Below, one piece after another: positions 9,194 through 18,122 of a stretch of DNA of 64,000 nucleotides (the first letter of the stretch is position 1; each line of letters starts with the position of its first letter). The DNA comes from JAAFHB01 sp963675995. GTDB lineage: Bacteria > Bacteroidota > Bacteroidia > Bacteroidales > Prolixibacteraceae. The notes below the pieces were generated by a model. That model saw only the letters and a program-made list of their open reading frames with translations. It had not been told where the DNA came from and searched no databases. The DNA is taken from assembly GCA_963675995.2 (NCBI GenBank), contig CAXXIY010000002.1, positions 2,294,001-2,358,000 on the forward strand, read 5' to 3'. Position numbers and translations under genes: made by a program.

Positions 9194-10384
9194 ATGAAGT
9201 TACATATTATAGGCGGTTTTTTGGGAAGCGGTAAGACCACCGCAATAACGAAGGCATCGAAGTTGTTGATGCAAAATGGAAAAAAAGTTGCTGTGGTTAC
9301 CAATGATCAGGGAAAATACCTGGTCGATACCAGTTTTGTTGATTCAAACGAGATTCCGACTTCCGAAGTTACCAATGGCTGTTTTTGTTGTAATTTCGAT
9401 ATGCTAAGCGATCAACTCGAATTACTTGAACGGACCGTTTATCCCGATTGTATATTTGCAGAAAGCGTCGGATCGTGTACCGATTTGGTCGCAACGGTCT
9501 TAAAACCCTTGCAATTACTTAAAGAAGAACTCTTCGATAGTCTGACATTCTCGGTATTTGCGGATGGCCGTTTGCTGCTTGATCACCTAAGGGGGAAAAA
9601 GCTCCCTTTTTCTGATGCAATCAGCTATATATTTGAAAAGCAAATTGAAGAGGCTGATTTATTGATAATTAATAAAATTGACCTGCTACAGGATGAAGAT
9701 TTAACGACTCTGCGTAAATTGACTCAGAATCAATATGACCGTAAAATATTGATTTTTCAGAACACGCTGAATCCACTTCATATCCAAAACTGGCTGAATA
9801 TCCTGGAAGCAATGCCTAAACGTCGCAGAGATTCACTTGATATTGATTATCAAATCTATGGAAAAGGTGAAGCGGAGCTTGCCTGGCTGGATGAAGAGAT
9901 CAATATTCAATCAGAGCATTCTTCTGCTGTTGAATACGCGATCCGGTTTATTGAAGGAATTGCAGAGGAGATCAGGCAGAAAGAGATTTCAATAGGACAT
10001 TTGAAATTTCTTTTAAAAGGGGAGGGGATGAGCAAAAAAATCAGCTTTACTACAGTTCCCGAAAAAGATTGGAAAAACGGTCTTCCTGAAGTAAAGGTCG
10101 GTGATATTCAGATAATGGTTAATGCCCGTATTGAAACGACACCTGAAATCGCCCGGACTATTGTCAAAAATAGTATAAAATTGATTTCAGGACCGGCAGT
10201 TTTTGTCAGTGAAAGTCATGAACAGGCATTTCAGCCCGGTTTCCCAAATCCAACACACCGCATTACCCGAAAATTACCCTGTTGTGATGAGTGCAGGTGT
10301 ATTAAAAATCCGGATCATCTTCAAATAGTAGATTGCCTGTGTAATTGCAACCTGGATGATGGGAGTTGTTGCACGTTTAGATGA
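9194..10384 (+). CDS. CobW/COG0523 GTPase metallochaperone with Cys-rich tail
   Basis: 396 residues. The P-loop GGFLGSGKTT begins at residue 7, the metal-binding CXCC motif is GCFCC at 62-66, and the G4 motif is NKID. COG0523 proteins hydrolyse GTP to deliver zinc, cobalt, iron or other metals to client enzymes. Unusually, the last 35 residues carry about nine cysteines (CCDECRC, then CLCNC, then CC), which could be a second metal site or a sensor; I do not see this tail as standard for the family. It lies 39 bp after the cyclase gene and 73 bp before a permease, suggesting metal supply to this cluster. Confidence 0.88.
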   Translation: MKLHIIGGFLGSGKTTAITKASKLLMQNGKKVAVVTNDQGKYLVDTSFVDSNEIPTSEVTNGCFCCNFDMLSDQLELLERTVYPDCIFAESVGSCTDLVATVLKPLQLLKEELFDSLTFSVFADGRLLLDHLRGKKLPFSDAISYIFEKQIEEADLLIINKIDLLQDEDLTTLRKLTQNQYDRKILIFQNTLNPLHIQNWLNILEAMPKRRRDSLDIDYQIYGKGEAELAWLDEEINIQSEHSSAVEYAIRFIEGIAEEIRQKEISIGHLKFLLKGEGMSKKISFTTVPEKDWKNGLPEVKVGDIQIMVNARIETTPEIARTIVKNSIKLISGPAVFVSESHEQAFQPGFPNPTHRITRKLPCCDECRCIKNPDHLQIVDCLCNCNLDDGSCCTFR

Positions 10385-10430
10385 AATTATACTAAATTAA
10401 TCCATTTGATTAGTATTAAACAGCTTAACG

Positions 10431-10448
10431 ATTAGAAAATTTTCTAAT
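10431..10448. promoter_or_regulatory. Perfect 18-bp palindrome before the permease
   Basis: ATTAGAAAATTTTCTAAT is its own reverse complement and ends 9 bp before the permease ATG at 10458. It could be an operator for a dimeric regulator. It has no loop or T run, so it is unlikely to be a terminator, and its AT-rich sequence makes chance possible. Confidence 0.4.
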
Positions 10449-10457
10449 ATTTTGATA

Positions 10458-11471
10458 ATGCGCAATAAATCAATTATATATATTGTGATGCTTTTTTTAT
10501 GGGTCTTCCTTTTCTATTATAAGGAGGCTTCCACAAATTTTATGGTATATAATTGGATGAATCTCCCCTATGAATCAAATCTTTCGAATACAATTTGGTT
10601 TTTCATCTCTACTCTTCAGAAAATTTTTCTGCTGCTTGTCCTGGTAATATTTGCGGCAGGAATAGTTCGATCCTATTTTTCACCCGAAAAAACCAGGAAA
10701 ACATTGGAAGGGAAATCATTGTTTGCGGGCAATTTTCTGGCCGCTCTGCTTGGAATCGTCACCCCGTTTTGTTCATGTTCTGCTATTCCTTTATTTTTAG
10801 GTTTTGTCGAGGCTGGTATTCCGGTTGGCATTACCTTTTCATTCTTAATCGCAGCCCCGATGATTAATGAAGTGGCTATTATAATGCTATTTAGCTTATT
10901 CGGTTGGGAAGTAGGATTCATTTATATAATGATGGGCTTAATTATCGCAATTGCTGCTGGCTGGATAATTGGTCGGCTCAGACTTGAAAAATGGCTTCAG
11001 GATTGGGTACTGAACCTGAAATATGCTGCTCAACCAGTTGAAAATTTACCTTTGAGTATCAATAACAGAATAGAGGCAGGGAGTAATGCAGTGAAGGAAA
11101 TCATGATCAAAATATGGCCATATATGATTTTAGGTATTGCAGTCGGAGCATTTGTTCATGGTTATGTACCAAATGATTATCTGGCTTCACTAATCGGCAC
11201 ATCTGCATGGTATTCGGTTCCATTCGCGGTTATAATCGGGATACCCCTTTATACCTGTTCACCGGGTGCCGTCCCGATCGCGTATGCTTTAATCGAAAAA
11301 GGGGTACCAATGGGAACTGCACTCGCCTTTATGATGTCTGTCATCGGCATTTCCCTCCCTGAATTGATAATTCTAAAGAAAGTTTTAAAACTTCCATTCA
11401 TTTTTACATTTATAGGAATAATTGCCATAGGTATAATTTTAGTTGGATATTTGATGAATACATTGTTCTGA
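10458..11471 (+). CDS. COG0701/ArsP-like permease
   Basis: About 337 residues from the ATG at 10458; a TTG six bases upstream is less likely. Roughly eight hydrophobic helices form two half-repeats. Each half holds a cysteine-containing signature: TPFCSCSAIPLF near 102 followed by a glycine/proline helix, and YTCSPGAVPIA near 270 followed by GVPMGTALAFMM. This is the permease family that includes ArsP (organoarsenical efflux) and uncharacterised members. The substrate is unknown. Next to a CobW GTPase, transport of a metal or metal-thiol compound is plausible. It lies on the inner membrane, with a palindrome just upstream as a possible operator. Confidence 0.85.
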   Translation: MRNKSIIYIVMLFLWVFLFYYKEASTNFMVYNWMNLPYESNLSNTIWFFISTLQKIFLLLVLVIFAAGIVRSYFSPEKTRKTLEGKSLFAGNFLAALLGIVTPFCSCSAIPLFLGFVEAGIPVGITFSFLIAAPMINEVAIIMLFSLFGWEVGFIYIMMGLIIAIAAGWIIGRLRLEKWLQDWVLNLKYAAQPVENLPLSINNRIEAGSNAVKEIMIKIWPYMILGIAVGAFVHGYVPNDYLASLIGTSAWYSVPFAVIIGIPLYTCSPGAVPIAYALIEKGVPMGTALAFMMSVIGISLPELIILKKVLKLPFIFTFIGIIAIGIILVGYLMNTLF

Positions 11472-11608
11472 TCTGGTGGAATATTAAACGCTGCCAGTGG
11501 CCAGTTGCCAATCCTCTAATTATTTAGATTTATCCTAAATACATGTAGCTTCTTGCATGTTTTGTTGAATGGTTCTATTTTTATGCAAAAGTTTAAACCA
11601 TATCAGAT

Positions 11609-12823
11609 ATGAATAAGAGCATATTACCTTTATTGATTACCGGATTTTTAGCCTTCAACAGTGTCAGGGCACAGGAGCCAACAACGTGGCGCGGACCTGG
11701 TTCTACAGGCATTTATCACGAAACAGGTTTGTTAAAAACGTGGCCGGCCAATGGTCCGGAAATTGTATGGCATTTCGATGAACTGGGAGATGGATTTTCA
11801 TCACCTGTTTTTGCCAACGGGAAAATTTTTGTTTCTGCAGCTGTTAACAATATTGGATATATCTATGCATTAACACTGGATGGGAAATTAATTTGGAAAG
11901 CCACTTACGGTGAAGAGTGGATAGAAAACTTCCCGGGAGCCCGTGCAACTCCAACTATTGTTGGTGAAATGGTTTATATCTATTCAGGAACCGGTGTGGT
12001 TAACTGCTTGAATGCGAACAATGGTCAGCTAATATGGAAAAAAGATGTAATGAAAGATCTTGGTGGTCAAAATATTACATGGGGTGTGACTGAAACTCTT
12101 GTAATTGATGGAGATAAAATTTTTGTTACAGTAGGTGGAACAACAAACAATGTTGTTGCTTTAAATCGCCTTAACGGACAACTTATATGGAGCAGCAAAG
12201 GGGAGGGTGAAAAATCGGCCTATTGTACCCCGTTACTCATAAAATTACCTTCCCGAAAGTTACTGGTTACCATGACCGAGAAACACATTATTGGATTGGA
12301 CGCAACAACTGGTGTAATGCTTTGGTCATATGGGCAAACTAATCAGTGGGCTGTTCACGCCAATACCCCTATATTTTATAATAATGGCTTATTTTGTTTC
12401 AGCGGTTACGGCCAGGGAGGTGTAAGACTCGATTTAAATGGCGATGGAAGTCAGGTCACGAAAGCATGGTTCAGTCAGAAATTGGACAGCCGTATTGGAG
12501 GCGCAGTTGTAATTGATGGATATATCTATGGTTCAGGAGATAATACTAGGGACTGGCAATGTACTGACTGGAAGACCGGTGAGCAGAAATATGCTTCCCA
12601 GGCTATAGGAAAAGGGAACATTATCTCGGCAGACGGAATGCTCTATTGCTATAGCGAGAAGGGTGAATTAGCACTTGTTCCTGCATCACCACAAGGATTC
12701 AATATTGCTGGTAAAACTAAAGTTGAACTGGGGAACAGCCAACATTGGGCTCATCTGGTCATCAATAACGGTCTTTTATATGTCCGGCACGGTAAATCAT
12801 TGATTGCATACAAGATAAAGTAA
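11609..12823 (+). CDS. Exported PQQ-like beta-propeller protein 1
   Basis: 404 residues with a signal peptide (MNKSILPLLITGFLAFNSVRAQ) and then the WRGPG motif common at the start of exported PQQ-like propellers. Repeated W-motif blades such as DGKLIWK, NGQLIWKK, NGQLIWSS and TGVMLWSYG indicate a beta-propeller. It is too short for a PQQ alcohol dehydrogenase (about 600 residues) and has no CxxCH haem site, so the PQQ label describes the fold only. Its C-terminus (HWAHLVINNG then LYVRHGKSL) is shared with the next two genes, showing tandem duplication. A terminator follows its stop, so it may be expressed at a different level from the genes after it. Confidence 0.85.
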   Translation: MNKSILPLLITGFLAFNSVRAQEPTTWRGPGSTGIYHETGLLKTWPANGPEIVWHFDELGDGFSSPVFANGKIFVSAAVNNIGYIYALTLDGKLIWKATYGEEWIENFPGARATPTIVGEMVYIYSGTGVVNCLNANNGQLIWKKDVMKDLGGQNITWGVTETLVIDGDKIFVTVGGTTNNVVALNRLNGQLIWSSKGEGEKSAYCTPLLIKLPSRKLLVTMTEKHIIGLDATTGVMLWSYGQTNQWAVHANTPIFYNNGLFCFSGYGQGGVRLDLNGDGSQVTKAWFSQKLDSRIGGAVVIDGYIYGSGDNTRDWQCTDWKTGEQKYASQAIGKGNIISADGMLYCYSEKGELALVPASPQGFNIAGKTKVELGNSQHWAHLVINNGLLYVRHGKSLIAYKIK

Positions 12824-12857
12824 AAGCCTACCAGATTACCTTATTTTTAATTATTCG

Positions 12858-12898
12858 AAACGGGGGGAATTGTAATTAATCCAATTTCTCTCGTTTTT
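12858..12898 (+). terminator. Hairpin terminator or attenuator between propellers 1 and 2
   Basis: Arms 12858-12872 and 12882-12896 pair over 15 positions (three are G-U) around a 9-base loop and are followed by T residues. It sits 34 bp after propeller 1 and directly before the next gene. Confidence 0.6.
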
Positions 12899-12921
12899 AA
12901 ATGTTAATAAAGCGTTTTTTT

Positions 12922-14166
12922 ATGAAGAAGTATATTTTGATTTCATTTGTGATGATGTTTGCCTCAGCTGCATTCTGTCAGTTGGTACAATGGAGAGGTC
13001 CCAAACGTGACGGTTATTTTAATGAATCTGGCTTATTAAAATCATGGCCCGCCGAAGGTCCACAAATGATTCTTAAAGTCGAAAAACTTGGAAAAGGTTA
13101 CTCATCACCCATCGTAGCCAAACAAATGATTTACGTTACAGGAATGATTGATACCCTCGATTACCTGTCTGCAATTGATATGAAGGGAACAATTAAATGG
13201 CAGGTTTCCTACGGACGTTCGTGGTCGAAATCTTTTCCCGATACCAGATCTACACCTACGATCGAAGGTGACCGGATTTATGTGGTGAGTGGAATGGGCC
13301 GGTTGGTATGCATCGATGCGAACAGCGGAAAAGAGAATTGGGCTGTCAATGTGGATAAGGATTTTAAGGCCGAATGGCACAATTGGGGAGTCTCGGAATC
13401 CCCATTGATTGTGGACGATAAGGTAATCTGCACGCCAGGTGGCAAAGAGACCTCTGTGGTCGCTTTTGACAAAATGACAGGAAAGTTGGCCTGGAAAAGC
13501 GCATCCGTTGGAGGTCAGCGCGCTTATGCTTCACCAACGATTTTTGAATATAAGAAATTCAGATATATCCTCGCTGTTACAGCAACCCATCTGATCGCAC
13601 TACATCCCGAAAATGGTACAACCGCCTGGAGTTATCCCTATTTTAAGAAAGAATGGGTGGAAGACCGAGATAAAGGTCTGATCTGGACCAATACTCCGGT
13701 TTTTAAAAATAATGAGATATTTCTTTCAATGGGCTATGATTATCCTGCAGTAATGTTAAAAATGGATTCGACAGGAACATCTGTCTCAGAAAAGTGGACT
13801 GACCATACCCTTGATAATCATCATCATGGAGTTATGGTGTCGGGTGATTATATCTATGGATCAAACTGGATTAGCAACGGAAAAGGGAAATGGGTTTGTA
13901 TGAATTGGGATTCAGGCGAAATTCGCTATGTAACCGACTGGATCAATAAAGGTTCCATTGTTGGCGCAGATGATCTATTTTATGTTTATGAAGAGAAAAC
14001 CGGAACTGTAGGATTGGTAAAACCTAATCCCGAAAAGTGGGATGTGATCAGCTCATTTAAGGTGACAAACGGAACCGGACCGCATTGGGCTCACCTGTTT
14101 ATCAGCGATGGTAAGCTCTTTTTGCGTCATGGCGATGTTTTAATGGTCTATAATATTAAAGCATAA
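12922..14166 (+). CDS. Exported PQQ-like beta-propeller protein 2
   Basis: About 414 residues from the ATG at 12922, which gives a clean signal peptide (MKKYILISFVMMFASAAFCQ); an in-frame ATG at 12901 only adds MLIKRFF. The mature protein begins with the WRGPKRDGYFNESGLLKSWP stretch, closely matching propellers 1 and 3, and ends with a WAHLFISDGKLFLRHGD segment. Blade W-motifs include KGTIKWQVSYG, SGKENWAVN and TGKLAWKS. There are no haem or Fe-S motifs and no recognisable PQQ ligands. It is probably a periplasmic structural or binding protein. It lies 10 bp before propeller 3 and is clearly its paralogue. Confidence 0.85.
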   Translation: MKKYILISFVMMFASAAFCQLVQWRGPKRDGYFNESGLLKSWPAEGPQMILKVEKLGKGYSSPIVAKQMIYVTGMIDTLDYLSAIDMKGTIKWQVSYGRSWSKSFPDTRSTPTIEGDRIYVVSGMGRLVCIDANSGKENWAVNVDKDFKAEWHNWGVSESPLIVDDKVICTPGGKETSVVAFDKMTGKLAWKSASVGGQRAYASPTIFEYKKFRYILAVTATHLIALHPENGTTAWSYPYFKKEWVEDRDKGLIWTNTPVFKNNEIFLSMGYDYPAVMLKMDSTGTSVSEKWTDHTLDNHHHGVMVSGDYIYGSNWISNGKGKWVCMNWDSGEIRYVTDWINKGSIVGADDLFYVYEEKTGTVGLVKPNPEKWDVISSFKVTNGTGPHWAHLFISDGKLFLRHGDVLMVYNIKA

Positions 14167-14176
14167 TTTTCTGATA

Positions 14177-15430
14177 ATGAAAATATTGTTGAGTTCTCTG
14201 ATTTTGTTTCTGGTCTCATTTGCCGCTGTTATTTCGGGTCAGGAAACTGCTCAGTTTCGTGGTCCATCACGTGACGGATATTATCCGGATAAGGGGCTCC
14301 TTAAAAAGTGGCCGGATGCAGGTCCGCAACTCGAGGTTCAGATTACTGGCATAGGAAACGGCTACTCACAACCTGTTGAATATAAAGGCGTTATTTATGT
14401 AACCGGTATCAAGCAGGACTCTTTGGATATGATCTCGGCCTACGATATGAAAGGGGCTTTGCTTTGGAATCAGGTTTATGGTCATGCCTGGGTAAATTCC
14501 TATCCCTATACCAGATGCACTCCGACCATCCAAAATGACAAAATATACCTGGTGACCGGAATGGGTATTCTTTGCTGTCTCGATGCCACGAACGGTAAAA
14601 TACTCTGGTCTCAGGATGCTCAGAATCAATTTAATGGGAAGTATCACATGTGGGGTATATCCGAATCTGTTTTGCTCACCGACCAGGCAGCCACTTATGT
14701 TACAGGTGGAGATGAAACAACAGTTGTTGCCTTTGAAAAGAATACAGGAAAATTTCTATGGAAAACTAAAAGTGTGGGAGGCCCAAGAGCCTACGCTTCG
14801 TCTCTGCTGATTGAACGAAACGGAATGAAAATTATTCTCGCTCAAACGATGAATGACGTGATTGGAATAAATTCGGCCAACGGTGATGTACTCTGGAACT
14901 TTGATCTGACTGCGTTTCAACCCCAAAAGATGGGAAAGGGGGTAAACACCAATATGCCAATTTATCAGGATGGCGAAATACTGGTAACAAGTGGTTATGA
15001 TCATCCCGCTCTAATGATTTCGCTTGCGGCTGATGGTCGTTCAGTTCAATTAAAATGGAAAAATGATACGCTGGATACCCATCATGGCGGTATTGTTCTG
15101 GTCGACGGAAATATTTATGGAACAAACTGGATCACCAATTCCAAAGGAGATTGGGTTTCGCTGAATTGGAAAACGGGAAAAACAAACTGGGTAAAAAGTT
15201 GGCTTGCAAAAGGTTCTGTTATCGCAGCTGATGGATTACTCTATTGCTACGAAGAAAGGGGAGGAACGGTCGCATTGGTTCAGCCTGATACCACTGATTT
15301 TAAAATAATCAGTACTTTTAAAGTCGAAGGAGGAGAGGGTCCCTACTGGGCTCATCCGGCAATATATAATGGTAAATTATATCTCAGACATGGAAATATC
15401 CTGCAACGATATAATATTAAAGGTTCTTAA
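14177..15430 (+). CDS. Exported PQQ-like beta-propeller protein 3
   Basis: 417 residues with a signal peptide (MKILLSSLILFLVSFAAVISG) and the FRGPSRDGYY motif. It shares the plan of the two preceding propellers throughout, for example KGALLWNQVYGHAW, DATNGKILWSQD, NTGKFLWKTKSVGG and the terminal WAHPAIYNGKLYLRHGN. It is about the same length as propeller 2 and separated from it by 10 bp, so the two are co-transcribed duplicates. There is no haem, Fe-S or catalytic motif. Function unknown; periplasmic location is inferred from the signal peptide. Confidence 0.85.
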   Translation: MKILLSSLILFLVSFAAVISGQETAQFRGPSRDGYYPDKGLLKKWPDAGPQLEVQITGIGNGYSQPVEYKGVIYVTGIKQDSLDMISAYDMKGALLWNQVYGHAWVNSYPYTRCTPTIQNDKIYLVTGMGILCCLDATNGKILWSQDAQNQFNGKYHMWGISESVLLTDQAATYVTGGDETTVVAFEKNTGKFLWKTKSVGGPRAYASSLLIERNGMKIILAQTMNDVIGINSANGDVLWNFDLTAFQPQKMGKGVNTNMPIYQDGEILVTSGYDHPALMISLAADGRSVQLKWKNDTLDTHHGGIVLVDGNIYGTNWITNSKGDWVSLNWKTGKTNWVKSWLAKGSVIAADGLLYCYEERGGTVALVQPDTTDFKIISTFKVEGGEGPYWAHPAIYNGKLYLRHGNILQRYNIKGS

Positions 15431-15518
15431 TGGTTTAACGTCAACTTCACTTTATATTTAGGGCAATTCACAATTTGGCAAAGTGATATGTATTTAATTC
15501 AACACACTGAATTTCAAA

Positions 15519-16946
15519 ATGGATCAAAAGAAAATATTGAATATTGCGATTTACCTGATCTCCTCTGTAGCGTTGTTAACGGCAATCTGGTGGCTGATGA
15601 GAGATCCTACTTCGAAATTTTCTGAAAGTCTGCCCGGGCTTGATAAAAGAGGTGTTGGAGATACCCTTTCAGAAAATGTTGAGATTGGTAAAATTTTTGA
15701 AACAACCTCATCGGCTTATCAGGAAATGAGCGAGACCTGGTCGCACTTCAGAGGGAACGATTATGACAATATCTCAAAATCGCCGATCAGATTAAAAGAA
15801 AAATTTGGCCCTGCTGGACCCGACATCCGTTGGACAATCCAACTTGGCGAAGGGCATTCAGGCGCGGCAATTTATAAAGGACTGGTTTATGTACTCGACT
15901 ACAGCGAGAAAGATAAAGCCGATTTATTGCGCTGCCTATCATTGTCGGAAGGAAAAGAGCTGTGGAAAAGGGGATATCATGTGACCATCAAACGAAACCA
16001 TGGAATGTCACGGACAATTCCGGCGGTAAACGAAAAATATATCGTAACCATGGGACCCCGCTGTCAGGTGATGTGTTTGGACCGTTCCACCGGTGATTTC
16101 CGGTGGGGAATAGATGTGGCTAAAGAATACATGACCGAAATCCCGTTTTGGTATACCGGACAATGTCCAATGATTGACAATGATGTGGCAGTAATCGCCA
16201 CGGGCGGAAAAACGTTGATGATTGGGGTAAGCTGCGAAACCGGGAAAAAAGTATGGGAGACTCCCAACCCCGAAGGGTGGAAAATGTCGCATTCTTCCAT
16301 CATTCCTTTTACGTTCAAGAATCGTAGGATGTATGTATATAGTGCGATAGGCGGATTAGTCGGGGTAGCGGCTGATGGTACAGATGTGGGTAAAGTGCTC
16401 TGGAAAGCGCCGGCATGGAACCATTCTGTGGTCGCCCCATCTCCGGTCTGCATGCCCGATGGCAAGATTTTTATGACAGCCGGTTATGGCGCTGGAGCGA
16501 TGATGCTTCAATTGAAGGAAAATGGTGGTAATTTTGTGATTGAGGTCCTGGAAAGCTATCTTCCCCGTTTTGGACTTGCAAGCGAACAGCAAACTCCTAT
16601 TTTCTGGGAAGGACATCTTTTTGGAATATTGCCGAAAGATGCCGGCTCATTGCGTAATCAGCTCGTTTGTGTCGATCCTTCCGATTGCAAAAAAATGGTT
16701 TGGTCGAGCGGTCAAACAGCCCGTTTTGGTTTGGGTCCTTACTTTATTGCTGACAAAAAGATGTTTATTCTCGACGATGAAGGAACCTTAACAATGGTCA
16801 GACCCGGCACGGTAAAATATACACAACTTGATCAGGTCAAAGTAATCAAGGATGGCGCTGATGCCTGGGCTCCATTAGCTATTGCAAATGGATATCTGAT
16901 ATTAAGAGATTCTAAAACAATGGTTTGCATCAATATGAACCTCTAA
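15519..16946 (+). CDS. Membrane-anchored PQQ-like beta-propeller protein 4
   Basis: 475 residues. One N-terminal membrane segment (about 7-27) is followed by a linker of about 45 residues and a propeller domain that begins at WSHFRGNDYDN. W-motifs include GKELWKRGYH, TGDFRWGIDV and TGKKVWETPNPEGW. The C-terminus (AWAPLAIANGYLILRDSK) is a diverged form of the ending in propellers 1-3. Unlike them it stays tethered to the inner membrane facing the periplasm. It lies 9 bp before the NHL-type protein and is probably co-translated with it. No cofactor motif is seen. Confidence 0.83.
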   Translation: MDQKKILNIAIYLISSVALLTAIWWLMRDPTSKFSESLPGLDKRGVGDTLSENVEIGKIFETTSSAYQEMSETWSHFRGNDYDNISKSPIRLKEKFGPAGPDIRWTIQLGEGHSGAAIYKGLVYVLDYSEKDKADLLRCLSLSEGKELWKRGYHVTIKRNHGMSRTIPAVNEKYIVTMGPRCQVMCLDRSTGDFRWGIDVAKEYMTEIPFWYTGQCPMIDNDVAVIATGGKTLMIGVSCETGKKVWETPNPEGWKMSHSSIIPFTFKNRRMYVYSAIGGLVGVAADGTDVGKVLWKAPAWNHSVVAPSPVCMPDGKIFMTAGYGAGAMMLQLKENGGNFVIEVLESYLPRFGLASEQQTPIFWEGHLFGILPKDAGSLRNQLVCVDPSDCKKMVWSSGQTARFGLGPYFIADKKMFILDDEGTLTMVRPGTVKYTQLDQVKVIKDGADAWAPLAIANGYLILRDSKTMVCINMNL

Positions 16947-16955
16947 TTTCGAATC

Positions 16956-17915
16956 ATGAAGAACAAGGGTATTGTCTTTTTTCTGATTGTGCTGGCGATC
17001 GTTATCATTGGGGTCGTTGTGACCGATTATATCTCTTCCAAGCCCGGTGAGATGGCCGCGAATCCATACGCTTACAATGTTGATCCTTTCTCGAAGATTG
17101 ACACGGCGTTGATTATGTTCAATGAAAACCGCGACTTCGCCATTTCGTTTGCTGAACCTGCTGGTGTCTGCATCAGGGGAGCTCAGATTTATATTGTCGG
17201 TGATCAGAAAATGCAGATTATTGAACCTACCGGAAAATTACTAAAAGAAATTGCTTTTGATCAAAAGCCCACTTGTGTGTATGCAACCTCAGAAAATATT
17301 TTTGTGGGTTTCCGGAGATCATTAGCTGTACTAAACCGTGAAGGTGTTAAGGTCGCAGCCTGGAATTCTTTTTCCGACAGTACAGTCATCACCTCAATCG
17401 CCGAAAAATCGGGTATTGTTTTCATCGCTGACGCCGGAAAACGGATGGTGAGAAAATTTAATCTTCAAGGTAAGCCACAAGGTGTGATTGAAGGAAAGTC
17501 AGGGAACGATCAGATTCATGGTTTTATAATTCCGAGTCCCTACTTTGATCTCGCTTTTAATCAGGAAGGTGAATTATGGGTGGTCAATCCCGGTAAACAT
17601 ACCCTTGAGAACTATACAACCGATGGAGAACTTCGTACCTGGTGGCAGGCTTCTTCCATCAAAATCGAGGGGTTTAGCGGATGTTGCAATCCTGCACATT
17701 TTGCCTTCTTACCAGATGGTAGTTTTGTAACCAGCGAAAAAGGGATGGTAAGGGTTAAAACCTATAAACCTTCGGGTGAATTTTCGGGTGTCGTTGCTGC
17801 CCCTTCAAAATTTGGTGAGAATAGCCATGCTCCCGACCTTGCTGTTGATAATCAGGGAAATATCTATGTGCTGGATCTGGATAAGAAGATGCTCCGTTTA
17901 TTCGTTAAGAAATAA
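16956..17915 (+). CDS. Membrane-anchored NHL/6-bladed beta-propeller protein with a GCCNP motif
   Basis: 319 residues: one N-terminal membrane anchor (about 5-25), then a periplasmic propeller with NHL-like blades (FNQEGELWVVNPGKHTLENY, AVDNQGNIYVLDLDKKMLRL). Two adjacent cysteines, C243 and C244, sit in a GFSGCCNPAHF segment and could bind metal or form a vicinal disulfide; C72 and C107 are the only other cysteines. It lies 6 bp before a small cysteine-containing membrane protein and a Tat-type ferredoxin, so a part in a periplasmic redox complex is likely but unproven. Confidence 0.82.
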   Translation: MKNKGIVFFLIVLAIVIIGVVVTDYISSKPGEMAANPYAYNVDPFSKIDTALIMFNENRDFAISFAEPAGVCIRGAQIYIVGDQKMQIIEPTGKLLKEIAFDQKPTCVYATSENIFVGFRRSLAVLNREGVKVAAWNSFSDSTVITSIAEKSGIVFIADAGKRMVRKFNLQGKPQGVIEGKSGNDQIHGFIIPSPYFDLAFNQEGELWVVNPGKHTLENYTTDGELRTWWQASSIKIEGFSGCCNPAHFAFLPDGSFVTSEKGMVRVKTYKPSGEFSGVVAAPSKFGENSHAPDLAVDNQGNIYVLDLDKKMLRLFVKK

Positions 17916-17921
17916 AATACA

Positions 17922-18122
17922 ATGGATAGAAAAGAATTTTTTCGTAATGGAGGGCGCTGGGCCATTGTTTCAGCTTTAGGTTTGCTTAGTGGCTTTTTTG
18001 CCTACCATCAAAAAATTGTTTCGCCCGGAATTTGTTCGGTCGCCCCTTTATGTAAAAATTGTGGGAAGTTTGCAAAATGTGAGCTTCCACAGGCAAATAA
18101 GACAAAAGAAAATGGAAGATAG
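17922..18122 (+). CDS. Small membrane protein with Cx5CxxCx5C motif
   Basis: 66 residues. One hydrophobic segment (about 12-28) follows a charged MDRKEFFRNGGR start, and a symmetrical cysteine set follows it: C38, C44, C47, C53 (x5, x2, x5 spacing). Four cysteines in this layout could hold a zinc ion or an iron-sulfur cluster. The start lies 6 bp after the NHL gene and the end overlaps the next gene by 11 bp, both typical of translational coupling, which supports that it is real. The N-terminus looks like a Tat signal lacking the second arginine. I do not recognise the family. Confidence 0.7.
   Translation: MDRKEFFRNGGRWAIVSALGLLSGFFAYHQKIVSPGICSVAPLCKNCGKFAKCELPQANKTKENGR

Noticed and set aside
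11609..15430. PQQ-dependent alcohol or methanol dehydrogenases
   Set aside because: The propellers are only about 400 residues, lack the catalytic and calcium-binding residues and haem sites of such enzymes as far as I can see, and share only the fold.
17989..18111. Longer N-terminus for the Tat ferredoxin
   Set aside because: It would overlap the small Cys4 gene by 134 bp and place the twin-arginine motif far from the start; the ATG at 18112 fits both signal and spacing.
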